A stretch of DNA of 55,061 nt from Flagellimonas lutimaris (GTDB taxonomy: Bacteria; Bacteroidota; Bacteroidia; Flavobacteriales; Flavobacteriaceae), in the NCBI RefSeq assembly GCF_003581615.1, contig NZ_QXFH01000023.1:1-55061 (forward strand), given 5' to 3'. Position numbers and translations under genes: made by a program. Positions 8,414-18,840 of this stretch are shown one piece after another. Within the stretch, counting starts at the first letter, position 1; the number at the start of each line of letters is the position of its first letter. The notes under the pieces are model-generated. The model was not told the origin of the DNA, ran no database searches, and saw nothing but the letters and a program-made list of their open reading frames with translations.

Positions 8414-10351
8414 ATGTCCGAAAACGACAAATTAGACCTTTCTTCCCCCGATTTAGTAAATGAGAATTTTGAGAAACTGGCGGAACTATTCCCAAATTGT
8501 GTTACTGAAAGCGCAGAGGGCAAAGCAATAGACTTTGATTTGCTCAAACAGGAATTGAGCCATGCGGTGGTCGAAGGTAACAAAGAACGTTATCGCTTGG
8601 AATGGCCAGGTAAAAAAGAAGCTATCGTTACTGCTAACTTACCTACCAATAAAACCTTGAGACCAATAAGAGGAGATTCCGTTGATTTTGATAACACTGA
8701 AAATATCTACATAGAGGGCGACAATTTGGAAGTTCTCAAGCTTTTACAAGAAAGCTATTTGGGCAAAGTCAAAATGATTTACATAGATCCACCTTATAAT
8801 ACAGGAAAAGATTTTGTATACAAGGACAACTTTGCCAAAGATTCTCAAGAAGAGCTTGTTGATAGTGGTCAAAAGGACGAATACAACCAAAGATTAGTTT
8901 CAAATCCAGAAACATCAGGAAGGTATCATTCAGATTGGTTGAGTATGATGTATCCAAGGCTAAAATTAGCCAGGAACCTTTTAACACAGGATGGGCTCAT
9001 TTTCATTTCAATTGATGATAATGAACAACACAATCTTAGAAGACTTTGTGATGATGTGTTTGGAGAAAACAATAAGCTAGGAATAATTACGAACATCAAT
9101 AACCCCAAAGGTCGTTCTGATGACAAGTTTATTGCGACTGCTCATGAATACATAATAGTTTACGGAAAAGCATCTGACTATACTACTGTATATGGTTTTG
9201 AACCTGATACAAAAATTACTAAACGATACAACAAAGAAGATATTAATGGAAAAAAATTCCGTGAAATAGATTTAAGAAAAACAGGTGATGCTGATAAAAG
9301 ATCAGACAGGCCTGATATGTTTTATTACTTCTATGCGCTTGAAGAAAATCCTAATGATCTAATTGTATCCAAAGAAAAAGCTAATCAACCTAACAGGATT
9401 GAGATTATACCGTTGAAAGATGATAATTCAGATGGTCGATGGCGATGGGGTTTTCAAACAGCTAAGGAAAACTTGGATTCTCTCTATGCTAAATTTATGC
9501 CCACAAGAAAGATTTGGGGAGTTTTTGAAAAAGACTATTTGGACGGAAGGCCTCCTGTAAAAGCGACTAGTTCATGGACTCATAAAGACGTTAACAGCGA
9601 AAGAGGTAGTGAACAAATGATAGAGTTAGGTTTTGATAAAGAGACTTTTTCAAGACCAAAACCATTAGGAACCCTAAGGAGAGTAATGGAAATTGGAATT
9701 ATGCCTAAAGAAAAATCCATAGTTCTTGACTTCTTTTCAGGTTCAGCAGGTATTTGTCAAGCAATGTTTGAGCTTGTTGCTAGTGGAAAACGAGATTTAT
9801 CATTCATTGCAGTTCAGCTTCCAGAAAATACACCAAAAGACAGCATCGCGCGCGAAGAAGGTTTTGATAATATCACTGATATAGCGCGAGAGAGAATCAA
9901 AAGGTCTGCAAAAAAGATCAAAGAAGAAACAGGAGCCGATATTGACTATGGTTTCAGAGTATATCGACTTGATGATAGCAATATGGAGGATGTATATTAT
10001 AAACCTCAAGAATATGCCCAAGATAAGCTTGATTTGTTTGCCGACAATGTAAAATCAGGCCGAACATCGGATGATTTACTTGCTCAGGTGATGTTGGATT
10101 GGGGGCTGCCACTTTCACTTAAGATAGAACAAGTAAAAGTTGAAGGTAAAAAGGTCTTCAAAGTTGCTGAGAATTCTCTCTTTGCCTGTTTTGATGATGG
10201 TATCGATGAAGCTTTTGCAAAGGCAATTGCAGAAGAACAGCCTCTGCGTATTGTCTTTAAGGATAGTGGTTTTAAAGATGATACCGCCAAAACCAACGTA
10301 AAACAGTTATTAAAACAGTTGAGTCCTGAGACTGAAATGAAAGTTATTTAA
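8414..10351 (+). CDS. mod: Type III DNA adenine methyltransferase (Mod-like)
   Basis: 645 aa, the length of type III Mod subunits. The beta-class N6-adenine MTase order is visible: catalytic DPPY within MIYIDPPYNTGKDF (~residue 125), target-recognition region ~200-400, and SAM-binding motif I near residue 442 as LDFFSGSAGICQAMFEL. The common form is DFFxGSGTTxHA, so the motif-I loop is altered here. FIAVQLPE follows as usual. It would methylate one strand of an asymmetric site and protect the host. First gene of a six-gene operon, 2 nt before Res. The start at 8414 follows an AT-rich leader with no strong Shine-Dalgarno site. Confidence 0.92.
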   Translation: MSENDKLDLSSPDLVNENFEKLAELFPNCVTESAEGKAIDFDLLKQELSHAVVEGNKERYRLEWPGKKEAIVTANLPTNKTLRPIRGDSVDFDNTENIYIEGDNLEVLKLLQESYLGKVKMIYIDPPYNTGKDFVYKDNFAKDSQEELVDSGQKDEYNQRLVSNPETSGRYHSDWLSMMYPRLKLARNLLTQDGLIFISIDDNEQHNLRRLCDDVFGENNKLGIITNINNPKGRSDDKFIATAHEYIIVYGKASDYTTVYGFEPDTKITKRYNKEDINGKKFREIDLRKTGDADKRSDRPDMFYYFYALEENPNDLIVSKEKANQPNRIEIIPLKDDNSDGRWRWGFQTAKENLDSLYAKFMPTRKIWGVFEKDYLDGRPPVKATSSWTHKDVNSERGSEQMIELGFDKETFSRPKPLGTLRRVMEIGIMPKEKSIVLDFFSGSAGICQAMFELVASGKRDLSFIAVQLPENTPKDSIAREEGFDNITDIARERIKRSAKKIKEETGADIDYGFRVYRLDDSNMEDVYYKPQEYAQDKLDLFADNVKSGRTSDDLLAQVMLDWGLPLSLKIEQVKVEGKKVFKVAENSLFACFDDGIDEAFAKAIAEEQPLRIVFKDSGFKDDTAKTNVKQLLKQLSPETEMKVI

Positions 10352-10353
10352 GT

Positions 10354-13300
10354 ATGAAATTACAGTTCAAAGAACAGGGTTTTCAGCTAAAGGCGGTAAA
10401 GGCAGTTGTTGATTGTTTTGAAGGTCAGCCACTCAAAACCAACCGATTTACCTTGGAGCGTAGCAAAGAGATTATGCGCAAGGCTAAAATGGCTGCTACC
10501 GGAGCCTCGACATTTGATTTTAATATTGAAGAAGAAATTGGATATCGAAATAGTGGTATACAGATTTTAGAGCCTCAGGTCCTAAAAAACATACAAGAAG
10601 TTCAAAAGGAAAATGATCTTCACCAAAGCCAGCAAATAGAGCGTCCCAAAGGCGTGAAGCTTGGTTACAACCTGACAATTGAAATGGAAACAGGTACAGG
10701 TAAAACTTATACCTATATCCGAACCATGTATGAGCTTTTTGAAAAATATGGTTGGAGTAAGTTTATTGTCATTGTTCCGAGTATTGCCATTCGAGAAGGG
10801 GTCTATAAATCATTCCAAGTTACTCAAGAGCATTTCCAAGAAAAGTACGGTCATAAGATCAATCCATTTATATACAATTCTGGTCGCCCACAGGACATTG
10901 AGAATTTTGCTTCTGATAGCCGTATCAGTGTGATGATTATCAATACCCAGGCTTTTAATGCCAGGGGTAAGGATGCCAGAAGGATTTATCAAGAGTTAGA
11001 TCAGTTTGGTACGAGAAAACCAATTGAGATTATTTCCCAGACCAATCCCATTTTGATAATTGATGAGCCACAATCGGTCGATGGTAAAAAAACCTTGGAG
11101 AGTATGCAGGATTTTAATCCACTCTTCACATTACGCTATTCTGCAACCCATAAGGTTGAATACAATAAAGTCTATCGCTTGGATGCATTAGACGCCTACA
11201 ACAAAAGGCTAGTCAAAAAAATCCAAGTGAAGGGTATCAATCTCAAAGGATCAACGGGTACCACTGGATATTTGTATTTGGAGCATATCAGTTTAAGTAC
11301 GACCAAACCGCCTTATGCCGTCATGGAATTCGAACAACGTTCGGGTTCAGGGGTTAAAAGAGTTCGCAAAAAGCTGGGAGAAGGTGACAATCTCTATGAG
11401 CTATCTGGAAATATGCCCGCCTACAAGAACCAAACAATTACTGAGATCAATGGCTATTTGAACAAAGTTGTTGTCGGTGGCGAAGAAATATTTCCAGGTG
11501 ATATTGTCAATGACATGGATGAGTTGGCATTCAGAAGGATCCAAATCCGTGAATGTATCCTATCGCATCTTCAAAAAGAAAAACAACTCTTTGAAAAGGG
11601 CATTAAAGTATTGTCTCTTTTCTTCATTGATAGTGTTGATAAATATAGGATGTATGATGAGAATGGGGATGCTCTGTTAGGTGAGTATGCTCAAATTTTT
11701 GAAGAAGAATATAAAAATGCGGTCAATGATTTCCTAGACTTATTCCAGCAAGATTATAATGACTATCTGAAGGACAATGACCCAAGTGATGTTCACAAGG
11801 GTTATATGCCTGTAAACTACAAGGAATATCTGAAAAGGGATGAGGCCGATAAGGTGCATAACGGCTATTTCTCGATTGATAAGAAGGGATTAAGTGTTGA
11901 TCCCTCTGTAAAACGCGGTAGTGAAGAGTCAGATGATATATCCGCCTATGACTTGATTATGAAGGATAAGGAAAGGCTGTTGAGTTTTGAAGAACCAACA
12001 CGCTTTATCTTTTCACACTCGGCATTGAAAGAAGGCTGGGATAACCCCAATGTATTCCAAATTTGTGCCTTAAAAAACCCTGAGAGCGGTAGTGAAACCA
12101 GAAGAAGGCAAGAAGTTGGCCGTGGGATGCGATTATGCGTCAACAGAAATGGTAACAGACTGGATTTTGAAGCTGTTGGCGAACAAGTCCATGAAATCAA
12201 CAAATTGACGGTCATTGCTTCTGAAAGTTATGAAGCTTTCGCAAAAGGATTGCAAAAAGAGATAGCGGCTACCCTTAAAGATAGACCACAAAAAGCAGAG
12301 ATTGAATATTTTGTCGGTAAGGTGGTGACGGACGAAAAAGGCGAAGAACATCGTATCACCGAAGAAGAAGCCAAAAAGATTCAGTTCAAACTTATTGTCG
12401 GTCAGGTCATCGATGAAAATTATAAAATCACATCAGATGGTAAAGAATTGATTGAGCAGGATAAGATGCCACTTCCTGAACAGTTGGAATCCTATAGAGC
12501 TTCAATTGGTAAGTTATTACAAGCCATTTATACGGGAGAAGAATTCAAACCTGAAAATGAACGAGAAACGGTTGTTTTAAGAACCAATAACAATTTCAAG
12601 AAAAAGGAATTTCAGGCCCTTTGGGACAAAATCAACTTGAAGACGATTTACGAAGTAAAGTTCGATACCCAAAAGCTCATTGAAGACAGTAAGATTAAAA
12701 TCAATGCCCAATTACATATTGGGGACAGGGTTTATGAAGTTAAAACAGGTGAACTTCATGATGGAACAAAAGACCAAATGAAAGACGGTTCTCTTATAAG
12801 GGAATCTAAAAGAGAACAACAAAAATTGTCCAATGATTTGTTTGCTGATGCTGTTTATGATGTCGTTGGTGAAATTGAAGAGCAAACCAATTTAACCAGG
12901 CGAACCATCGTTGCGATATTAAAATCAATCAGTGAAAAGAAATTCTTGCTCATCAGAAAGAACCCCGAAGAGTTTATTGCCAAGACGAGCAAGTTGATCA
13001 ATGAAGTTAAGGCCAGTCTTATCATCAACAACATAGTTTATCATAAAACTGAGGAAAGACATGATGCTAAAACTGTTTTCACCAATGATAAATTCGCGCT
13101 AAGAAAATCAGAGTTGCTGAAAAAGCATATCTATGATTTCCTCACATCTGACTCAGGCATAGAATCCAAATTTGCTGAAGCTTTAGAAAACAGTGTTGAG
13201 GTTGTTGTTTATGCCAAGCTGCCAACAAGCTTTTATGTTTCAACGCCTGTTGCCAATTATAGTCCAGACTGGGCGATTGTTTTTGACAAGGATAAAGTCA

Positions 13301-13479
13301 GGCAAATCTATTTTGTAGCCGAGACTAAGGGATCGGATTCAGAGTTAGATTTGCGGGAAATCGAGAAACTGAAAATACACTGTGCGGATGAGCATTTTAA
13401 AGAAATCAGTGGGAATGAAGTCCGGTTTGAAAAGGTAAGTAGTTACGAGAAGTTACTAGAGATTGTGCAATCAGATTAG
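10354..13479 (+). CDS. res: Type III restriction endonuclease subunit (Res-like helicase-nuclease)
   Basis: 1041 aa. Superfamily-2 helicase motifs are clear: Walker A in METGTGKTYTY (~112-120), IIDEPQSVDG (~235), RYSATHK (motif III, SAT) and RRQEVGRGMRLCVN (motif VI, ~585). Near the C-terminus, YSPDWAIVF ... YFVAETKGSDSE (~970-995) is a PD-(D/E)xK nuclease. Together with Mod it would make an ATP-dependent restriction complex that cuts unmethylated DNA. Starts 2 nt after the mod stop, so the two are translationally linked. Confidence 0.92.
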   Translation: MKLQFKEQGFQLKAVKAVVDCFEGQPLKTNRFTLERSKEIMRKAKMAATGASTFDFNIEEEIGYRNSGIQILEPQVLKNIQEVQKENDLHQSQQIERPKGVKLGYNLTIEMETGTGKTYTYIRTMYELFEKYGWSKFIVIVPSIAIREGVYKSFQVTQEHFQEKYGHKINPFIYNSGRPQDIENFASDSRISVMIINTQAFNARGKDARRIYQELDQFGTRKPIEIISQTNPILIIDEPQSVDGKKTLESMQDFNPLFTLRYSATHKVEYNKVYRLDALDAYNKRLVKKIQVKGINLKGSTGTTGYLYLEHISLSTTKPPYAVMEFEQRSGSGVKRVRKKLGEGDNLYELSGNMPAYKNQTITEINGYLNKVVVGGEEIFPGDIVNDMDELAFRRIQIRECILSHLQKEKQLFEKGIKVLSLFFIDSVDKYRMYDENGDALLGEYAQIFEEEYKNAVNDFLDLFQQDYNDYLKDNDPSDVHKGYMPVNYKEYLKRDEADKVHNGYFSIDKKGLSVDPSVKRGSEESDDISAYDLIMKDKERLLSFEEPTRFIFSHSALKEGWDNPNVFQICALKNPESGSETRRRQEVGRGMRLCVNRNGNRLDFEAVGEQVHEINKLTVIASESYEAFAKGLQKEIAATLKDRPQKAEIEYFVGKVVTDEKGEEHRITEEEAKKIQFKLIVGQVIDENYKITSDGKELIEQDKMPLPEQLESYRASIGKLLQAIYTGEEFKPENERETVVLRTNNNFKKKEFQALWDKINLKTIYEVKFDTQKLIEDSKIKINAQLHIGDRVYEVKTGELHDGTKDQMKDGSLIRESKREQQKLSNDLFADAVYDVVGEIEEQTNLTRRTIVAILKSISEKKFLLIRKNPEEFIAKTSKLINEVKASLIINNIVYHKTEERHDAKTVFTNDKFALRKSELLKKHIYDFLTSDSGIESKFAEALENSVEVVVYAKLPTSFYVSTPVANYSPDWAIVFDKDKVRQIYFVAETKGSDSELDLREIEKLKIHCADEHFKEISGNEVRFEKVSSYEKLLEIVQSD

Positions 13480-13483
13480 ATAG

Positions 13484-16400
13484 ATGAAGTTAATTGATAA
13501 TGTAAATAACCGCCTTGGTGATGACTTGAAAGAGAGTATTGAAAGAGGCTCAAAGCTAAGCATAGCTGCGGCCTCTTTCTCTATTTATGCTTTTGAAGCC
13601 TTGAAAAAGGAACTTGGCAAAATTGAAGAATTAAGATTCATCTTTTCCTCTCCCACTTTTATTGAAGAGAAATTTCAGAAACAAGACAGGAAATTTTATA
13701 TACCTCATATCTATAGAGAGTCTGAATTATGTGGGGGTGAATTTGAACTTCGTTTAATGAATCAATTAAACCAACGAGCCATCGCGAAAGAGTGTGCTCA
13801 ATGGGTAAAAAATAAAGTCACTTTCAAGTCTAATAAGCAAAGCAATTTGCCCTTGAATGGCATGATTCATATTTCGAATAATAACGAAAATGAATATGCT
13901 TACACCAATGTCAGTAGTTTCACATCATCGGATTTAGGTGTTACCCATAAAAAAGGATTTCCCACTTTAATTCAAAAAACGGAGTTTCCAGATAGTAAGC
14001 ATTATTTGGATTGGTTTAATCAGGTCTGGGAAAATGATGAATATTTACAGGATGTCACAGAGCGCGTTCAAAGTTATTTCGAAAGTGCTTATAAGGAGAA
14101 CAGCCCGGAGTTCATCTATTTCATTACGCTTTATAATATTTTCAACGATTTTCTTGATGATCTTTCCATCGATAATCTTCCTAATGACCAGATAGGATTT
14201 AAAGAATCCGTTGTGTGGCAGCGACTTTATAATTTTCAACAAGATGCTGTTATCGGTGCCATTAACAAGCTTGAAAAATACAAGGGCTGCATTTTGGCAG
14301 ATAGTGTTGGTTTAGGTAAAACATTTTCCGCACTTGGTATTATTAAATACTATGAAATGCGTAACAAGGACGTGTTGGTTTTATGCCCGAAGAAGCTAGA
14401 GGCCAACTGGAATACTTTCCGGCATAATGACAAGAATAATATTCTCGCAAAAGACCGATTTCGTTACGATGTCTTGTTCCATACGGATTTATCACGAGAT
14501 CGAGGAATGAGTAACGGCCGTAATCTTGAATCGGTTAATTGGGGGAATTATGGCTTAATTGTGATTGATGAATCACATAATTTCAGAAATAACAACACTG
14601 TTGTTGGTAAGGAAAACCGTTATCAAAGATTACTAAGAAAGGTTATCCAGGAAGGGATTGAAACCAAAGTCCTCATGCTCTCGGCCACACCCGTCAATAA
14701 CCGCTTTAATGACCTCAAAAATCAATTAGCGTTAGCCTATGAAGGTGAGGCCGCAAATATTGATGAGAAGTTGGAAACAGATAGAGGTATTGATCAGGTT
14801 TTCAGAAGAGCGCAAACAGCTTTCAATATTTGGAGTAAATATGATGCGTCTGAGCGTACAACGGATCGGTTATTGGATATGTTGGATTTTGATTTCTTCG
14901 AAATTTTGGATTCACTGACTATAGCAAGGTCCAGGAAGCATATTACAACTTACTATGATACAACGGCTATTGGTAAGTTCCCTGAAAGGAATAAGCCAGT
15001 TTCTATCCAAGCACCTTTAACCGAGGAAATGGATGTCACCTATGTTGATATCGCAGAAAAGCTAACCTTGCTTAATCTTTCCATATACACACCACTTAAT
15101 TATATCCTTCCGAGTAAAATGCAGCTTTACGCGGATTTGTATGATAAAACGGTGAAATCTGGACGACTAACCCAGATCGATCGTGAAAATAGCTTGCGGA
15201 TCTTGATGCGTATCAACCTTCTTAAACGATTGGAAAGTTCAGTGGATTCTTTCCGGATAACGTTAGAAGGAATTATATCTCAAATTGAGGATGCAATTAA
15301 GGTTATTGATAATGGGGATGGTTCGGATTATGAGGGCCTTCAAGCAAAATTGGATGATGAGAATTTTGATTGGGAAGCGGATTGGGGCGATGAAGAGAAT
15401 GTCATTGGGAAGAAGATCAAGGTTCATATCAATGACATGGATGCTACTAAATGGCGTGAAGACTTAAATGAAGATTTAGAAGTTCTACATGGACTTTGGA
15501 ATAGCGTGGTCGACATTAGAGGTGAAAAGGATGCGAAGCTTCAACGATTGATTTCAATTTTAGATGAAAAGATAAATAAGCCAATTAACCACGGAAATAA
15601 GAAAGCTATCATTTTTACGGCATTTGCCGATACCGCAAATTATCTTAATGAGCATCTTAGTAAGCATTTAAAAGAGAGACACAGGTTAAATACGGCACTA
15701 GTTACAGGAACAAGGAAATCTTCAAACACTAAGAAAATACCTCCTGATTTAAACGCAATTCTTTCCTGTTTTTCACCAATTTCTAAGGATAAGGCTCAGC
15801 TTTATCCCAAAATAACAGAATCTATCGATTTGTTGATTGCAACGGATTGTATTTCAGAAGGTCAGAACCTGCAAGATTGTGATTACCTTATCAACTATGA
15901 TATTCATTGGAATCCGGTCAGAATTATTCAACGATTTGGTAGAATTGATAGGATAGGTTCCAAGAATGAATCGATTACCATGGTCAATTTCTGGCCAGAT
16001 ATAACGCTCGATAATTATATAAATCTAAAGCAACGGGTTGAGAGTAAAATGCTCATCAGCAACATGGCCAGTACAGGCGATGACAATATTCTTAATACAG
16101 ATGAAAAGGATTTGGATTATCGGAAGATTCAACTTCAAAAGCTTCAAGAAGAAGTGATTGATCTAGAGGATTTACGAGAAGGGGTTAGTATTACCGATTT
16201 GGGCCTCAATGATTTTCGGGTAGATCTGACTGATTACATTAAAATCTACGGAGAATTAAAGGATATTCCTGAAGGTTTACATGCTGTTGTTGGGTCAACG
16301 CCGATTTTGGAGCCAGGTGTGATTTTCATTTTGAAGAATGTTAACTCAGGGGTGAATATCAATAAGTTGAATAGACTGCATCCTTACTACATGGTTTATA

Positions 16401-16711
16401 TAAAAAATTCCGGTGAATTATTCTTAAACCATATTGATTCAAAGAAGATTTTAGATGCTGTAAGAATGCTGTGTAAGGGTAAGTCAGAACCGATTGTTGA
16501 GCTGTGTCAAGACGTGGCAAAAGAAACAGATGACTACCATGAGATGCAAGGATATTCTGAGTTATTAAAGAAAAGCATCGGCAGTATTCTTCAAGTTGAA
16601 GAAGAAAAGGAGATTCTCAGTCTTTTCAGATCTGGGGGCACAACCGCCTTACAAGATAAAATCAAGGGTGTTGAAGATTTTAAACTCATTTCATTTTTAA
16701 TTGTGCGATGA
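13484..16711 (+). CDS. SNF2-type helicase with N-terminal PLD-like domain
   Basis: 1075 aa. Residues ~1-190 look like a phospholipase-D-type nuclease fold (LSIAAASFSIYAFEAL, MIHISNNNENEYAYTNVSSFTSSDLG). The HxK...SSN signature is degraded: His is present, the Lys is replaced, and Ser-Ser-Phe stands for Gly-Ser-x-Asn. The DNA-cutting role of this domain is therefore doubtful. From ~245 the protein is an SNF2/RapA-like motor: Walker A LADSVGLGKTFSALG (~275), VIDESHNFRN (~362), LSATPVNNR, IIFTAFADTANYL and QRFGRIDRIGSKNE (~820). It starts 4 nt after the Res stop and overlaps DUF4391 by 4 nt. Likely translocates on DNA as part of the defence complex. Confidence 0.85.
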   Translation: MKLIDNVNNRLGDDLKESIERGSKLSIAAASFSIYAFEALKKELGKIEELRFIFSSPTFIEEKFQKQDRKFYIPHIYRESELCGGEFELRLMNQLNQRAIAKECAQWVKNKVTFKSNKQSNLPLNGMIHISNNNENEYAYTNVSSFTSSDLGVTHKKGFPTLIQKTEFPDSKHYLDWFNQVWENDEYLQDVTERVQSYFESAYKENSPEFIYFITLYNIFNDFLDDLSIDNLPNDQIGFKESVVWQRLYNFQQDAVIGAINKLEKYKGCILADSVGLGKTFSALGIIKYYEMRNKDVLVLCPKKLEANWNTFRHNDKNNILAKDRFRYDVLFHTDLSRDRGMSNGRNLESVNWGNYGLIVIDESHNFRNNNTVVGKENRYQRLLRKVIQEGIETKVLMLSATPVNNRFNDLKNQLALAYEGEAANIDEKLETDRGIDQVFRRAQTAFNIWSKYDASERTTDRLLDMLDFDFFEILDSLTIARSRKHITTYYDTTAIGKFPERNKPVSIQAPLTEEMDVTYVDIAEKLTLLNLSIYTPLNYILPSKMQLYADLYDKTVKSGRLTQIDRENSLRILMRINLLKRLESSVDSFRITLEGIISQIEDAIKVIDNGDGSDYEGLQAKLDDENFDWEADWGDEENVIGKKIKVHINDMDATKWREDLNEDLEVLHGLWNSVVDIRGEKDAKLQRLISILDEKINKPINHGNKKAIIFTAFADTANYLNEHLSKHLKERHRLNTALVTGTRKSSNTKKIPPDLNAILSCFSPISKDKAQLYPKITESIDLLIATDCISEGQNLQDCDYLINYDIHWNPVRIIQRFGRIDRIGSKNESITMVNFWPDITLDNYINLKQRVESKMLISNMASTGDDNILNTDEKDLDYRKIQLQKLQEEVIDLEDLREGVSITDLGLNDFRVDLTDYIKIYGELKDIPEGLHAVVGSTPILEPGVIFILKNVNSGVNINKLNRLHPYYMVYIKNSGELFLNHIDSKKILDAVRMLCKGKSEPIVELCQDVAKETDDYHEMQGYSELLKKSIGSILQVEEEKEILSLFRSGGTTALQDKIKGVEDFKLISFLIVR

Positions 16712-17364
16712 TGGAATATTTTAATCTTCCAGAAACAACAAGGGTGAACAGAGTTGTTCCGAAAAATGCTTTTGATAAGTATACCAACTCGAAACAAAAA
16801 AAGCGTTTTACGGATGTTGTACAGCGTATTTCTTGGACCAATAAATTATCAAAAGACACAATCAATTTAAGAAAAGGTGGTGTTGAAGAAATTCAGCTAT
16901 TCCAAATAGAATTAAAGGTTAAAGATGATATCCGAGATTTGCAAGAAATAATTGATAAATCTATTCCATATCCTCTGGTCTTTATCCTTCAATTTCAAAA
17001 GGAAGTATTGGTGTCATGCGCAAAAAAGCATGCCCACCCAATAAATGAAGACCATGCGGTGGTTGATTGGGTTTTTAGGTCTGGTTGGCATCCTGTGACG
17101 GATAAAAGATATGTCTTAAATCTAAAAAAGGATTTGGGCTTTGTAATCCATGATTTATGCCTTCAATTATCAGGCAGAAAGGGTGCTTCAAACGTTTCTT
17201 TTGAATACTTAATTGAGTTTCAGCAAAAGAAGCATTCCTTAGAAAATGAGATTACAAGGCTTGAAAATGCAATGGCTAAGGCAAAACAGTTTAACAAAAA
17301 AGTGGATTTGAATACTCAATTAATTGTGACGAAAAAAGAACTAGAAAAATTACTGGCTATTTGA
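16708..17364 (+). CDS. DUF4391-family protein
   Basis: 218 aa. The N-terminal half (FNLPETTRVNRVVPKNAF, FTDVVQRISWTNKLS) and the central strand region (FIDxSIPYPLVFIL-like, CAKKHAH, VDWVFRSGWHPVT) match my memory of DUF4391. The last ~45 residues are a coiled coil (KKHSLENEITRLENAMAKAKQ). DUF4391 genes are known neighbours of PLD/SNF2 helicases and type III R-M genes, but the function is unknown. The start ATG overlaps the helicase TGA (ATGA), so it is translationally coupled. It may be an adaptor that links the helicase to Mod or Res. Confidence 0.75.
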   Translation: MMEYFNLPETTRVNRVVPKNAFDKYTNSKQKKRFTDVVQRISWTNKLSKDTINLRKGGVEEIQLFQIELKVKDDIRDLQEIIDKSIPYPLVFILQFQKEVLVSCAKKHAHPINEDHAVVDWVFRSGWHPVTDKRYVLNLKKDLGFVIHDLCLQLSGRKGASNVSFEYLIEFQQKKHSLENEITRLENAMAKAKQFNKKVDLNTQLIVTKKELEKLLAI

Positions 17365-17367
17365 AAA

Positions 17368-18840
17368 ATGCAACTAACCAAGACAGATTACATACAATAT
17401 TTAAATTGCCCAGAATCACTTTGGTTATTCAAAAACAAACCTGATGAATACCCCAATGGCGAATTCTCTCTTTTCCTTCAAAAACTGATTGATGAAGGGT
17501 ATGAGGTAGAAGAGTTTGCACAAAAATTATTTCCTCACGGCATAAAGCTGCCGGAATTCGGTACGCCAAAGGATACAGAGGATGCGTTGGCGAATGACGG
17601 TGTTTGTTTTTTTCAGGCCGCATTTAAAACAGATAAAGGAGTTTTTGCACGTATCGATGTCCTGGAGCATCTTCATAATAACACCTGGCATATTTATGAG
17701 GTGAAATCATCCACGAGTGTCAAAACCGATAAAAAGCATAATCATCTCAAAGATGCCTGTTTCCAAAAATATGTCCTGGAACAAAATGGGTATAAAGTTT
17801 CTAAGGTTTCAATTATACATTTGAACAAGGATTATGTCCGAAATGGACAGATTGATCCTGATGCATTATTAACCGTAGAAGAGGTCACTGATCGCATAGA
17901 GGGAGTTTATGCAGATGTGGCTTTGGAAGTGGAGCAAGCGGTTCATTTTATTAATCAAGCCAGCGTTGATGAGATGAAGTGTTCTTGTCGATTAAACACG
18001 CGTACAAATCATTGTGATAGTTTCGGCTATTTCAATCAGGATATTCCGGAATTTAGCATTTATGAAATAGGAAATATCCGCGCTAATAAAATAGAAGAAC
18101 TTCATGATGCGGGTATTCTTGAAATCAAGGATATACCTAAAAATTTCAGTCTAAATGCCAAACAGGCCTTGCAAATACAATCCGCTCGAAAAGGCAGTCC
18201 CATAATTGCACATGCTAAGATTGATAAAATTCTATCTTCTTTAGAGTTTCCCTTGCATTTCATCGATTATGAGACGTATGCCAGTGCAGTGCCCAGAATT
18301 GATGGGGTAAAACCGCATCAACATATTCCTTTTCAGGTCTCAATTCACTCTATGCAAGCCGATGGTTCAATTAAGCATTTTGAATTTCTTGCGCATGAAT
18401 TGGAAATACCCGCCCAGCTGGTTCAATTTATGTCAGATAGTACAGGAATGATCGGAACCTTTATTTCATGGCACAAGAGCTTTGAAATGGGGCGAAATAA
18501 AGACATGATTGACTGGTTACCTAAATATCAAGAATATTTGGAGTATATGAACGCGAATATGTTTGATTTGGAAGATATATTCAAATCTGAATATGTGGAT
18601 TATCGTTTCCGTGGATCAACATCTATAAAAAAGGTTTTACCTGTTCTTCTCCCTGAATTAAGCTATGATGATTTGGAAGTCCAAAATGGAACAATGGCCC
18701 TAGATCTGTGGGGCAGAATGGTTCTGGATAATGACTTTAATGAGGATATACATGAAGTTCAGCAGAAGCTCTTAGAATATTGTAAATTAGATACTTGGGC
18801 TATGGTTGAACTATTTAGGAAATTGAAAACGATTCGATGA
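17368..18840 (+). CDS. Cas4-like nuclease fused to DnaQ-like exonuclease (DUF2779)
   Basis: 490 aa. The N-terminal domain is a PD-(D/E)xK nuclease: Asp97 in ARIDVLE and Glu111/Lys113 in YEVKSS. It is framed by Cys14 (YLNCPESLW) and Cys205, Cys207 and Cys216 (KCSCRLNTRTNHC), the four-cysteine pattern of Cas4/AddB iron-sulfur clusters. The C-terminal domain is DUF2779, an RNase H/DnaQ-type exonuclease with Asp300/Glu302 (HFIDYETYAS), Asp400 (MFDLEDIF) and Asp475 (YCKLDTWAM). Two nucleolytic domains in one chain suggest DNA end processing. It starts 3 nt after the DUF4391 stop and overlaps the HerA-like gene by 4 nt, so it belongs to the same operon. Confidence 0.85.
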   Translation: MQLTKTDYIQYLNCPESLWLFKNKPDEYPNGEFSLFLQKLIDEGYEVEEFAQKLFPHGIKLPEFGTPKDTEDALANDGVCFFQAAFKTDKGVFARIDVLEHLHNNTWHIYEVKSSTSVKTDKKHNHLKDACFQKYVLEQNGYKVSKVSIIHLNKDYVRNGQIDPDALLTVEEVTDRIEGVYADVALEVEQAVHFINQASVDEMKCSCRLNTRTNHCDSFGYFNQDIPEFSIYEIGNIRANKIEELHDAGILEIKDIPKNFSLNAKQALQIQSARKGSPIIAHAKIDKILSSLEFPLHFIDYETYASAVPRIDGVKPHQHIPFQVSIHSMQADGSIKHFEFLAHELEIPAQLVQFMSDSTGMIGTFISWHKSFEMGRNKDMIDWLPKYQEYLEYMNANMFDLEDIFKSEYVDYRFRGSTSIKKVLPVLLPELSYDDLEVQNGTMALDLWGRMVLDNDFNEDIHEVQQKLLEYCKLDTWAMVELFRKLKTIR

